Shown piece by piece: positions 17,580 to 25,950 of a DNA stretch of 31,862 nucleotides. The notes beneath the pieces are model-generated. The model was not told where the DNA came from, made no database searches, and worked only from the letters and a program-made list of their open reading frames with translations. The number at the start of each line of letters is the position of its first letter. The first letter of the stretch is position 1. A program made the position numbers and the translations under genes. This stretch comes from an uncultured Bacteroidales bacterium (GTDB taxonomy: Bacteria > Bacteroidota > Bacteroidia > Bacteroidales > Marinilabiliaceae). The stretch covers positions 1 through 31,862 of the forward strand of contig CALAVC010000172.1 of NCBI GenBank assembly GCA_937892095.1, read 5' to 3'.

Positions 17580-18287
17580 TTATTTTTTCGGCGAATAGAC
17601 GTTGTATACCAAACCAGCAAGTGCTGCGCCCACAAGTGGAGCTATGATGAAGATGGGCAACTGCGACCATGCACACCAATCGCTACAGTCGGCAAACAGA
17701 CATTGGCTAAACGAGCGAGCTGGGTTGACGCTTGTGTTGGTTAGCGGAATGCTAATGAGGTGGATGAGTGTCAGGCAAAGACCTATGGCTATGCCAGCAA
17801 ATTTGTTGTTTGCGCGGCTATCTGTTGCTCCAAGAATTACGAGCAAGAAGATGAACGTCAGCACACACTCCGTTATGAATGCACCAACTGCACCCACCGA
17901 AAGATACGATGCGTTGCCCGTAGCAGCCTTAAAGGCGTCGCCATAGCCGTTGGCGGCAAAGACACCTGGTGTCCAACCGCTTACTTGTGAACCAATGGCA
18001 TATAGCAAAGCTGCAGCTACTGATGCACCAACAAACTGTGCTGCCCAATAGGCAAACATATCTTTGAGCGACATGCGACCATTGACATACACGCCAAGCG
18101 ACACTGCAGGGTTGAGGTGTGCTCCCGACACATGACCTATTGCGTAGGCCATCGTCAGCACTGTCAGACCGAAGGCTATTGCTACGCCAAGGTAGCCCAC
18201 GCCACCAAAGAGTGCCGTGCCACAACCACCAAAGACGAGCCAAAATGTGCCGATAAGTTCGGCAATGAGCTTGTTCTGTAATTTCAT
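17580..18287 (-). CDS. aqpZ: Aquaporin Z (water channel)
   Basis: Six-helix inner-membrane water channel of the MIP family, 235 residues, standard AqpZ length. Both half-helix NPA boxes are present: SGAHLNPAVSLGVY near residue 60 and TNTSVNPARSFSQ near residue 187, the latter keeping the pore Arg directly after NPA. The N-terminus LIAELIGTFWLVFGGCGTAL is the usual AqpZ opening helix. The absence of an extra Asp after the second NPA and the lack of the longer GlpF loops favour a water channel over a glycerol facilitator. It is a single-gene unit with a clear terminator and a candidate promoter upstream. Confidence 0.95.
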   Translation of the reverse strand: MKLQNKLIAELIGTFWLVFGGCGTALFGGVGYLGVAIAFGLTVLTMAYAIGHVSGAHLNPAVSLGVYVNGRMSLKDMFAYWAAQFVGASVAAALLYAIGSQVSGWTPGVFAANGYGDAFKAATGNASYLSVGAVGAFITECVLTFIFLLVILGATDSRANNKFAGIAIGLCLTLIHLISIPLTNTSVNPARSFSQCLFADCSDWCAWSQLPIFIIAPLVGAALAGLVYNVYSPKK

Positions 18288-18334
18288 ATCTGTATTTTTT
18301 AGTTTAATGATTTGAGGTTCACAGTCTTGTAGTG

Positions 18335-18342
18335 CAAAAATA
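18335..18342 (-). promoter_or_regulatory. Candidate -7 promoter box for aqpZ
   Basis: Minus-strand TATTTTTG matches TAnnTTTG, 47 bases upstream of the aqpZ start. No good -33 TTTG is seen. Pattern match only. Confidence 0.35.
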
Positions 18343-18380
18343 TATTTTTCTGTTTTTTATGAAACCAATTTCGCAAGTTT

Positions 18381-19100
18381 TTATTTCAATAGTCGTCCCT
18401 CGACATATTCCATAAACTTATCCTTGTAGCTATCTGAAATTGGGACGAGTTGTCCTGCAATGCTAATGCGTAAGTGGCTGATACTCTGTATTTTATTTAG
18501 GTTGACAATCCACGACCTGTGTACGCGCATAAAACTATCAGATGGCAAAGTCTCTTCGGCTTTGCGCATAGAGAGCAGTGTGGTTAGTGGGCGTTGCTCG
18601 CCTTCGACATATACTCTGACGTATTCCGATAGCCCTTCGACAAGGGCTATGTCGGCAATTTTTACTTTCGACATCTTGCTGTCGTTTTTTATGTATATGT
18701 AGTCGTCTACAATGTCTGCCGATTGCTCTGCAACGCGTTTCTCCATGCGACGACGTACTTTTTCTACTGCTGACACGACGTCCGACAGTCCGAATGGTTT
18801 TAGCAAGTAGTCAACGGCCTCTACTTTGTATCCCTCAAGAGCATATTCCGAATAGGCGGTCGTAAACACTATAAAGCAACGATCTGCCACTTGGCGGACA
18901 AGTTCAATGCCGTTCATGTCGGGCATGCTAATGTCTGAAAACAGCAGGTCTACTTCCTCGTTGTTGATAATCTGCAAAGCAGCAAGTGCGCTACTGCATT
19001 TGCCCACAATCTCTACGCCGGGCACCTTGCCAACGTAGGCTTCCATTTGTTTCAGAGCCAAGGGCTCATCGTCTACTATCAGACAGCGTATGTTGTTCAT
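18381..19100 (-). CDS. LytR/AlgR-type response regulator (LytTR DNA-binding domain)
   Basis: Two-component response regulator, 239 residues. The receiver domain (1-120) has the acidic pair Asp10-Asp11, the phosphoacceptor Asp56 (LLFSDISMPDMNG), Thr in VFTTAYSEYALEGY and the conserved Lys in DYLLKPF. The C-terminal LytTR domain (about 135-235) shows YIYIKNDSKMSKVKIADI, ALVEGLSEYVRVY, TTLLSMRKAEETLPSDSFMR and VHRSWIVNLNKI. It starts 2 bases after the stop of the sensor kinase and is certainly its partner. The target genes are not visible; the downstream aqpZ is a possible candidate by position only. Confidence 0.95.
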   Translation of the reverse strand: MNNIRCLIVDDEPLALKQMEAYVGKVPGVEIVGKCSSALAALQIINNEEVDLLFSDISMPDMNGIELVRQVADRCFIVFTTAYSEYALEGYKVEAVDYLLKPFGLSDVVSAVEKVRRRMEKRVAEQSADIVDDYIYIKNDSKMSKVKIADIALVEGLSEYVRVYVEGEQRPLTTLLSMRKAEETLPSDSFMRVHRSWIVNLNKIQSISHLRISIAGQLVPISDSYKDKFMEYVEGRLLK

Positions 19101-19102
19101 AG

Positions 19103-20389
19103 TTAGTTTGTTTGGTCGATTTTTAAAGATAGCGATGCTATGTAGCGGTCGTCGAGTTGCACTGCCGAAAATTCATATCGTCCTGCGCATAGTAGGTCGA
19201 GTCGTTTGCGTGTGTTTGCTAAGCCAATGCCATGTTGACCGTCTTGTGGTTTGCTACCAAGGCTATTGGTGCAACAAAAAACTACTCGGTCGCGCTCGTG
19301 CGATATTGACATACGTACGTCGACAAACGACTTCGTGGCATACGATATGCCGTGTTTAAAGGCGTTCTCTACCATGTTGACAAACAGCAGTGGCGGAAGC
19401 GTAATGTCGGCAGTGTCGGTGGGTAGCGACACGTTTATGCTTACGTCGTCGGTGTAGCGTATGCGCATAAGTTCTATGTAGTTGCGTAGGAACTCAACTT
19501 CGCTACGAAGTGGCACAGTTGCATTCCGACTCTCATAGAGCATATAACGCATCAGCCGCGACATTTGTTCTATTGTTTGCTTAGCTCTTTCGGTGTCGAT
19601 GTCTACAAGCGCATGTATGTTGTTGAGTGTGTTCATCATGAAGTGCGGACTGAGCTGATATTTTAGCTGGTCGAGTTCCGACTTCGTGCGCTCATGTTCA
19701 AGGTCGCTAAATTTTTTTTTGTCGCGTTCGCCAATGAGGTACAACTTGACGAGTATGCCAATCGACATCATAAGGAGCGACATTGCAAAGCTGCCAACAA
19801 ACGGTCCAAACGGATTCATACGTCTCATTTCGGCAGGTTTGTTCCGATTGCGCATATCATTATTGCGCATGTCATTTTTGAAGTTGTCGTGCCAATCAAA
19901 TGGTCTTTCGCCTCGGATGCCCATTTTTTCGGGCGGAGCTATGCTGTCGGGGCGTTCGCCCATCATTTCGTCGGGTGGTGGTGGGACGTCGTCAGCAGGT
20001 CGCATATCGAAGTTTCTATTTCGCCGCCACATATCGCTTGGCTGACCTATGATGAACTGTATGGTCAATGCAGCTGCAATGGCTGTTAGCACATATAGCA
20101 CCACTCGTCTGTGTTGCACAATTATGCGCGACAAGACAAGGTCGTTGAAAAGAAAAAGTATGAAGTATGGCACCAGCCCCAGTAGCCCTTGCAACACGAC
20201 TTCGGTGCGAAAGCTATTCACGAAGCCTCTGTGGATGTCGTAGAGCTCTACAGATGGCACCGCCGCGATTATTAGCAACCACATAATGGCATATACAATC
20301 GGTTCACGCCGGTCGTGCACGTCAGTCCATGCCGTCTTAGCTGCTTTTTTCAATGCATTTAATCGGTTTGATGCGCCTAATTTAATCAT
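19103..20389 (-). CDS. LytS-type sensor histidine kinase (His_kinase family) with a long Met/Arg/Asp-rich loop
   Basis: Inner-membrane sensor kinase, 428 residues. Four helices are visible at about 31-49, 65-86, 96-115 and 198-219. The kinase part has the family phosphoacceptor His249 in LSPHFMMNTLNNIHALV, an N-box NMVENAFKHGI and a G-box GIGLANTRKRLDLL. Between helices 3 and 4, residues 116-197 form a loop predicted to be periplasmic. It has nine Met and many Arg, Asp, Asn and Pro residues (PADDVPPPPDEMM, then repeated NDMRN). The loop contains no sensor domain I recognise and may bind metal or a charged ligand, which is inference. The gene directly precedes the response regulator. Confidence 0.93.
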   Translation of the reverse strand: MIKLGASNRLNALKKAAKTAWTDVHDRREPIVYAIMWLLIIAAVPSVELYDIHRGFVNSFRTEVVLQGLLGLVPYFILFLFNDLVLSRIIVQHRRVVLYVLTAIAAALTIQFIIGQPSDMWRRNRNFDMRPADDVPPPPDEMMGERPDSIAPPEKMGIRGERPFDWHDNFKNDMRNNDMRNRNKPAEMRRMNPFGPFVGSFAMSLLMMSIGILVKLYLIGERDKKKFSDLEHERTKSELDQLKYQLSPHFMMNTLNNIHALVDIDTERAKQTIEQMSRLMRYMLYESRNATVPLRSEVEFLRNYIELMRIRYTDDVSINVSLPTDTADITLPPLLFVNMVENAFKHGISYATKSFVDVRMSISHERDRVVFCCTNSLGSKPQDGQHGIGLANTRKRLDLLCAGRYEFSAVQLDDRYIASLSLKIDQTN

Positions 20390-20449
20390 TATTGCTTATT
20401 TGTTGTAGCTCTTTCCTTGACCGACTTTGCTCCGATTGTGCGAATAAAA

Positions 20450-20495
20450 AAAGAGGATGCCTTTGGCGAGCCCGTTGGCTACTGGCATCCTCTTT
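20450..20495 (-). terminator. Hairpin with T-tract in a gene-poor gap
   Basis: A 12-bp perfect stem (20450-20461 with 20484-20495) encloses a loop with a smaller AGCC/GGCT stem. On the minus strand it is followed by a run of T. It would stop minus-strand transcripts before the sensor kinase gene. The gap 20390-20746 holds this, the hairpin at 20688, and no gene I can support. Confidence 0.6.
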
Positions 20496-20687
20496 ACCAA
20501 TTCAAACACATCTATGAAAAAATCTCAGTTCCTTGCGCTGTCGCTTTGTGCGAGCTACTTGGGAGAGTTCCTTTTTTTACACTTGTTAAGTTATCGTGGT
20601 CGAGCATGTCGTACAAACCTTTTCAGCGAGTCGCCTATTTCTTTCGGTAAACGGTCAAAAATTCGTTGCATAGCTACATTTGCAAAA

Positions 20688-20717
20688 TGGGCTACCCCAC
20701 TTGCGTGAAGTAGCCCA
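20688..20717 (-). terminator. Likely terminator of the SDR/uxuA operon
   Basis: An 8-bp stem (20688-20695 with 20710-20717) with a 14-base loop, followed on the minus strand by TTTTG. It begins 29 bases beyond the SDR stop. It is weaker than the hairpin at 20450, and the two may act together. Confidence 0.5.
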
Positions 20718-20746
20718 AAGCAGAAAAAATTTCGTGTCAGACGATT

Positions 20747-21562
20747 CTACATGGTAAAGATGTTAAATCCGCCATCGACAATGGCCACAGTACCCGTAAC
20801 AAATTTAGAGGCCTCGCTCATGAGGTAGTGTATCGTTCCGCACAGTTCTTCGGGTTCGCCCATACGTCCAAATGGCGTCTGACGGATGACGTCTTGACCA
20901 CGTTGAGTGTACGACCCATCGGGGTTGGTCAGCAAGCTTCTGTTTTGTTCTGTTATGAAGAAGCCCGGAGCAATGGCGTTCACGCGAATGCCCTCGCCAA
21001 ATTTACGAGCGCACTCGGTGGCCATGTAGGCCGTAAAGTTCGATATGCCAGCTTTGGCTGCAGCATAGCCACACACGCGCGTCATTGGGCGAAAGGCTGC
21101 CATCGACGAGAAGTTGATTATGCTACCTTTGCCTTTTTCGACCATCGGACGCAAGAAGACTTGTGTCGGGATTACTGTGCCTGTCAGGTTGAGGTCAAGT
21201 ACCGTCTGAAATTGTTTGGGGTCGAGGTCAAAAAATGTCTTGTCGGGTGCAATGGTGGCTCCGGGCATATTGCCTCCTGCTGCGTTGAGCAATGTGTCTA
21301 TTCGTCCGTAGCGAGCTATGATGTCTTTACAATTTTGCTCCACAACAGCTTGGTTGAGCACATCCGTTGTCATGAAGCAAGCTTCGCCTCCTGCCTTTTC
21401 GATGTCGGCTACTATTGCATTGCCCACTTCGGCTTTGCGACCAAGAATGACCACCTTAGCCCCTTCGGCAGCAAGGTAGCGTGCGATGGCTCGTCCGAGC
21501 ACTCCCGTGCCACCAGTTATGACCGTTACGTTGCATTCTATGTCAAAAAGTTTTCCTTTCAT
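20747..21562 (-). CDS. SDR-family oxidoreductase, probable D-mannonate oxidoreductase (fructuronate reductase)
   Basis: NAD(P)-dependent classical short-chain dehydrogenase, 271 residues. The cofactor loop is ITGGTGVLGRAIARYLA, followed by LLNAAGGN, the catalytic Ser in NFSSMAAF and the YxxxK pair in GYAAAKAG. The C-terminus GTVAIVDGGFNIFTM is typical. It begins 18 bases after uxuA on the same strand. In Bacteroidetes an SDR protein often replaces the long-chain UxuB as fructuronate/mannonate oxidoreductase. The pair would therefore convert D-fructuronate to D-mannonate and on to 2-keto-3-deoxygluconate. The family is certain; the substrate rests on the uxuA neighbour. Confidence 0.88.
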   Translation of the reverse strand: MKGKLFDIECNVTVITGGTGVLGRAIARYLAAEGAKVVILGRKAEVGNAIVADIEKAGGEACFMTTDVLNQAVVEQNCKDIIARYGRIDTLLNAAGGNMPGATIAPDKTFFDLDPKQFQTVLDLNLTGTVIPTQVFLRPMVEKGKGSIINFSSMAAFRPMTRVCGYAAAKAGISNFTAYMATECARKFGEGIRVNAIAPGFFITEQNRSLLTNPDGSYTQRGQDVIRQTPFGRMGEPEELCGTIHYLMSEASKFVTGTVAIVDGGFNIFTM

Positions 21563-21580
21563 TTGTTTGTTGTTTTGTCG

Positions 21581-22780
21581 TTATTCATAAAATCCGGGTT
21601 GCTTATACTCTATGCCCAGTTCGCGGTCTACAGTGGCTATAATGCCTTGCACTTGCCCGAGGGCAAACATACGACCAAGGAAAGAGTATCCTGCATTGTA
21701 GCCACGTTCTTCGTCGCCAAGCATTGTCATGCCGTGGTCTACTCGCATGGGCAAACTCGGGTTCTCACGCTCAAAAATGCGTGTCAGTTCTATTATGTCT
21801 GCTCGTCCGCCAAGGTGGCTTGCTTCCGTAAAGTCGCCATTGGGGAATATGTGGCACGAGCGTAAGTGTACAAAGTGTGTTCGGTTTGCATATTTGCGTG
21901 CCAATGCAACCACGTCGTTGTGTGCCCCAGCCGAGAGCGAACCAGCACAGAACGTTAGCCCATTGTGCTTGTTGGGCACGGCGTTTAAGAACCACTCAAT
22001 GTCGGTGTCGCACGTTACGATGCGAGGCAATCCGAGTATCTGAAATGGAGGGTCGTCAGGGTGTACACACATGTTCATGTCGTACTTGTCGCACGTCGGC
22101 ATGATGGCCGACAGAAAATATCGCAAGTTTTCGCGCAGCTGCTCACGGCTTATGCCATCATATAAGCTCAGCAATTCGCGGAAAAGTTCCACTGGGTGTT
22201 CGTCGTCTTCTTTTATGTTGCCACTGACGAAGCCTTGCGTCTTGACAATTATGTTCTCTACCAATCGACGATTGTCTGCTGCCGACATCGTTTTTTTCAA
22301 TTCCTCAACTTGATTGAGTATGTCGGTCGACCAATCCTTTTCGGCACCCTTTCGACGCAATATGCAAATGTCGAAATATGCAAACTGAGCATGCGAATAG
22401 TATAGGTTGGTTGCGCCATTGGGGTTGGCGTGGCTCAGGTCGGTGCGTGCCCAGTCCAATACTGGCATAAAGTTGTAGCAGATAGTATGTATGCCCTCAG
22501 CTCCAAGATTTGCAAGGCTCTGTTTGTAGTTCTCAATTAGTTGGTCGCGGTCAGCTCCGCCATATTTTATGCTTTCGCTCACTGGCAAACTTTCCACCAC
22601 CGACCAACGCATCCCATAGCTCTCAATATACGTACGCAAGTCGTGTATCTGCTCGCGCGTCCACACTTCGCCGTTGGGTACGTCGTGTAGGGCCGTTACA
22701 ATGCCCTCTACGCCAATCTGTTTTAGCATGGCAAGAGTTATCTTATCTTTCTTGCCAAACCACCTCCATGTTCGTTCCAT
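21581..22780 (-). CDS. uxuA: Mannonate dehydratase
   Basis: Dehydrates D-mannonate to 2-keto-3-deoxy-D-gluconate in the hexuronate pathway (cytoplasm). The 399-residue protein is full length. Recognisable family segments are MERTWRWFGKKDKITLAML at the start, VVESLPVSESIKYG, YNFMPVLDWARTDL, CVHPDDPPFQILGLPRI with metal/substrate residues, FCAGSLSAGAHNDV, FVHLRS, FTEASHLGG and MRVDHGMTM. It stands between radC (35 bases upstream) and the SDR oxidoreductase (18 bases downstream), so it is expressed with the latter. Together with the pectinesterase-like gene it supports use of uronic-acid-containing plant polysaccharide. Confidence 0.97.
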   Translation of the reverse strand: MERTWRWFGKKDKITLAMLKQIGVEGIVTALHDVPNGEVWTREQIHDLRTYIESYGMRWSVVESLPVSESIKYGGADRDQLIENYKQSLANLGAEGIHTICYNFMPVLDWARTDLSHANPNGATNLYYSHAQFAYFDICILRRKGAEKDWSTDILNQVEELKKTMSAADNRRLVENIIVKTQGFVSGNIKEDDEHPVELFRELLSLYDGISREQLRENLRYFLSAIMPTCDKYDMNMCVHPDDPPFQILGLPRIVTCDTDIEWFLNAVPNKHNGLTFCAGSLSAGAHNDVVALARKYANRTHFVHLRSCHIFPNGDFTEASHLGGRADIIELTRIFERENPSLPMRVDHGMTMLGDEERGYNAGYSFLGRMFALGQVQGIIATVDRELGIEYKQPGFYE

Positions 22781-22815
22781 TAATCGTTCTTAATGTGTTG
22801 TTTTGTAGTTTGTTA

Positions 22816-23526
22816 TCAATCTTGATTTGCAATGTTTAGCAACTTTGCTTCTGCAAAGCTAAAATAATTATTGTCTCCTTGCCCTATTATGATGTGGTCG
22901 TGTAGCTCGATGTCGAGTGTCTGAGCTGCCCGAACAATATGTTTTGTCATCTTTATGTCGTCTGTGCTTGGAGCTGTTGAGCCCGAAGGATGATTGTGGG
23001 CTATTGCAAAGCGCGTCCCTCCATGTCTGACTACGGTGCGTAGCAATGTTCGCACGTCGTAGCTTACTGCGTTCAGCCCACCAGACGAAATACACTCTTT
23101 GTAGTGTACACATCGATTATCGTCCAACACAGCCACCCACAATTCTTCGTGGCTCAGGCCTCCCACGTCGCCCACAAAACAGCGGTAGACATCGCTCGTC
23201 GTCAGCAATGGCATGTGCATAACTTCTTGTCGTTGTCGCCTATATCCAAGTTCGAGAGCTGCCAAAATTAGTGTGGCTTTTGCAATCCCCAGTCCAGCCA
23301 CCCGACTGCTTAGTTCGCTTGCTGTCGACGAGGCTATGTCTATCAAACTTCCGCCATATTTACGCAGTAGCTCTGCCGACACTTCGGCCACCGAATGCCC
23401 TGCCACGCCCGAGCCTATTATGACGGACAGCAATTCCGTTGTGTCAAGTGTCGCCGCTCCGCACGACATTAGCTTCTCACGTGGCATGAGTTTGCCTTCG
23501 GCAAACGAATCTTTATACTTGCCCAC
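22816..23526 (-). CDS. radC: RadC family JAB-domain protein
   Basis: JAMM/MPN-fold protein of 236 residues. The name comes from an old DNA-repair assignment and the real role is unsettled. The N-terminal helix-hairpin-helix-like part (LLSVIIGSGVAGHSVAE, ELSSRVAGLGIAKATLILAALELG) is followed by the JAB domain, with metal-binding residues in FAIAHNHPSGSTAPSTDD. The chosen start is GTG at 23526, four bases after the stop of the preceding pectinesterase-like gene. An ATG 13 codons later (MPREKL) is an alternative. It lies inside what looks like a uronate/pectin transcription unit, where its presence is probably positional rather than functional. Confidence 0.92.
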   Translation of the reverse strand: MGKYKDSFAEGKLMPREKLMSCGAATLDTTELLSVIIGSGVAGHSVAEVSAELLRKYGGSLIDIASSTASELSSRVAGLGIAKATLILAALELGYRRQRQEVMHMPLLTTSDVYRCFVGDVGGLSHEELWVAVLDDNRCVHYKECISSGGLNAVSYDVRTLLRTVVRHGGTRFAIAHNHPSGSTAPSTDDIKMTKHIVRAAQTLDIELHDHIIIGQGDNNYFSFAEAKLLNIANQD

Positions 23527-23530
23527 GCTT

Positions 23531-25855
23531 TTAGTCTATCGAAATGTCTATCGAGTGAATCATTAGTGCACTTGCTCCCGTCGAGCCTGTGTGCTGCATT
23601 TGCAACCCCGTCGAGCGTAGCTTGCCATCGGTCTCAGCGTCTATTGTCAGAGGCTTGTCTTCTTCTCGGCTAAGGCTTATGCGTAGGTTCTTACCATCCG
23701 ACACTACGACAATCTCGCACCCAGTCTTAAAACTCTTATACACTTGCCCTGCCGATAGCGGTTCTGCTCCGTTTGCAGTATAATTCATCGGGGTTACCAC
23801 GACAGCCTTGTCATGTTCAGGTGTCCGTTCTATGCGCAGTCCGTAAGCTCGCCCATTGTTCACGTCGTGCTTTATCTTTATGTCCAAATATTGCCCTGTT
23901 GCTGAGCCGAATCCCTGACCAGCACTCTTACATGGGTCAATCAATATCTTTACGGCCATTTTTTGGCACTTAGTCTCAGCAGGATTATATGTCAATCTTG
24001 CTCCCCGACGTTCAGTTATCAGTCCGTTTCCTTGTGCTCCATCTAATGCTTGCCCATATCGCCATGCAGGGTGCTCTGCACTACTCTGTGCTTGCCAATC
24101 ATACTGCTCCGTATCTTTGGGCTTGTTGGCATCCATTAGCCACGCTCCTCGTGTATTTAGCTTGCTCGAATGCACTATCGGGACATCGCTAAAATCTGTA
24201 TGGATATATTCAGTACGCTCGTCATAGTGTCTTGTGCGAATGCTTGTGTATATAGGTTTCGATGGCACTCCTGCTTTTATTTGTGGCACAATGCGTGCAA
24301 GTATTTTGTGTCGTCGGTCAGCGCGTGTGGGCTGATATACATTTTTTGCCCAGCCATCGCGACTCTCTTTTAGTGCTATAGTGTCTTTCTTGTCAATCCT
24401 ATACCATGTAACGAGGCTAACGTCTTCGTTGCCAATGGCATCTGTTTTGTCCGAAATGCCAATTTTGTAGTTCAGCCGCAGCTCATCCGAGCGTCTGTCG
24501 ACCGATAGGGTAGGGGGCGTCCGCAGTGTTGGAGTCTCTACTTTTGTGCCCCTCACGTTGATGACTGCCATAGCTCTTAGCCCATTGTCTGTGTCATGCA
24601 CGTAGCGTTCTTTCTCGTCGCGCCACGTGTCGTTAGTCGTTTTTTTTGTCACGGTGTGCGTGGCTATTGGCGTTGCCGCTCCCCACCTATACTCATCGGC
24701 TCGCATAGTTACTTCTTCGCCGCCAGCTCGAGTGTCTATTGTGTTAGGTGTTATGCACATCATCGTAGCGTATGTCTGTCCGTGTCCTCTTGTTGGGTTC
24801 CAACCATCGTCAGCTGCCGTCAGCCCTGCTATGTTATATGTGCCGTCAGCGCAAATATACGCTTCGAGCCCAGCACCTTTACGTAGTTCCACCGTTCGCC
24901 AGCCACGCTCAGTGTCTATATTCATTGGCCGACCATTTAACGTAGTGTTATACGTGTAGCAAATGTATGGTTCGTCGCCTTTGCTCCATTCTATTTTGCT
25001 AACCTTTGGTGCGTCTATTCGGCAGTCAATAAGTGCAAGCTGTCCACCTGCCTTTGTAAAATATTGTGTGCCACTGACAAGACTCTTTATGTCGCAATTT
25101 ATCATCACTACTCCCGTGCGCGACGTCGAGTAAAATGGCTTGCCCGAACAAAACAAAAAGTCGCAATCTACATACAGTCCCGTGCCACAAAGTGCATCGT
25201 CCGTACTCTCAAAATGACACTTCTCGTATAGCACTCGCCTCGCTCCCACGAAAGGACACAAGTTCAGTCTGCTTACGAACCTGCAATTCTTAAAATATAG
25301 TCTGTCCGAACCCTCATGGCAAATGGCAATTTGTGCCTGCACAATGGCCTCTGCTCGTTTCGGACGATTAAGTGTCGGGTCCGACGGATATTCAAGGTCA
25401 ACATTGCAATAGTTGCCAAACGTCATCCCAGTGCATGTTATGTCTCGCCCTACTACTTTTAGCATCGTATAGTTGCCATACGCACCTTGTGTCTGACCTC
25501 TGTTGACAGCCCACACCACGTCGGCTGACTTCTCGCCCATGCCCTCAATTCGCAAGTGGTTGCAACGTAGCTCTGCTGCGTATGGCACACCATCATCACC
25601 ATCTTTGGGCATTCTAACGCTTGGGTCGTCTGGGTCGTCCAACCAGTAGACCCCCGGATACACTTTTAAGATTGTCGGTTCTTCGGCTGTCCCGTCCGAT
25701 AGTGCCGATAGTGCAGCCTTCGCACTCCGAAATATTCGTTTGTCGCTGTCGTCTGTTGTTGCGCGACTATCAAGAATATAAGTTATGCTTTCGGCTTTGC
25801 TTTGTGTCGAAAGCATAACTACCAATATTGTTATCAGAAATCGAACTTTTGACAT
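23531..25855 (-). CDS. Secreted pectinesterase-like right-handed beta-helix protein
   Basis: Exported protein of 774 residues with a signal peptide (residues 1-21, ending QSKA). Residues about 25-330 form a right-handed beta-helix resembling carbohydrate esterase family 8: FRSAKAALSALSDG, ILKVYPGVYW, MTFGNYCNV, IAICHEGSDRLYFKNCRF, then STDDALCGTGLYVDCDFLFC. The last segment parallels the QDTL...DFIFG active-site region, keeping Asp residues but departing from consensus. Residues about 430-600 look like linker and beta-sandwich modules. The final 170 residues may be a lectin-like domain. It is downstream of a TonB-dependent receptor and upstream of radC and uxuA. Pectin demethylation is plausible, but the altered motif could mean another ester or loss of catalysis. 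Confidence 0.75.
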   Translation of the reverse strand: MSKVRFLITILVVMLSTQSKAESITYILDSRATTDDSDKRIFRSAKAALSALSDGTAEEPTILKVYPGVYWLDDPDDPSVRMPKDGDDGVPYAAELRCNHLRIEGMGEKSADVVWAVNRGQTQGAYGNYTMLKVVGRDITCTGMTFGNYCNVDLEYPSDPTLNRPKRAEAIVQAQIAICHEGSDRLYFKNCRFVSRLNLCPFVGARRVLYEKCHFESTDDALCGTGLYVDCDFLFCSGKPFYSTSRTGVVMINCDIKSLVSGTQYFTKAGGQLALIDCRIDAPKVSKIEWSKGDEPYICYTYNTTLNGRPMNIDTERGWRTVELRKGAGLEAYICADGTYNIAGLTAADDGWNPTRGHGQTYATMMCITPNTIDTRAGGEEVTMRADEYRWGAATPIATHTVTKKTTNDTWRDEKERYVHDTDNGLRAMAVINVRGTKVETPTLRTPPTLSVDRRSDELRLNYKIGISDKTDAIGNEDVSLVTWYRIDKKDTIALKESRDGWAKNVYQPTRADRRHKILARIVPQIKAGVPSKPIYTSIRTRHYDERTEYIHTDFSDVPIVHSSKLNTRGAWLMDANKPKDTEQYDWQAQSSAEHPAWRYGQALDGAQGNGLITERRGARLTYNPAETKCQKMAVKILIDPCKSAGQGFGSATGQYLDIKIKHDVNNGRAYGLRIERTPEHDKAVVVTPMNYTANGAEPLSAGQVYKSFKTGCEIVVVSDGKNLRISLSREEDKPLTIDAETDGKLRSTGLQMQHTGSTGASALMIHSIDISID

Positions 25856-25950
25856 CTGCTGTCGGGTCTGTTTTGCTTTGATTATTAAATAGATATAAAA
25901 TTAACTAAATCTTCTAATAATCCGCAGTTCGATTTCGTCAGCCCTATTTC

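Noticed and set aside
20514..20708. A plus-strand ORF of 64 codons starting with a signal-peptide-like sequence (MKKSQFLALSL)
   Set aside because: It has no ribosome binding site or promoter, turns charged and irregular after residue 25, and its end overlaps the terminator hairpin of the opposite-strand operon. Chance is more likely.
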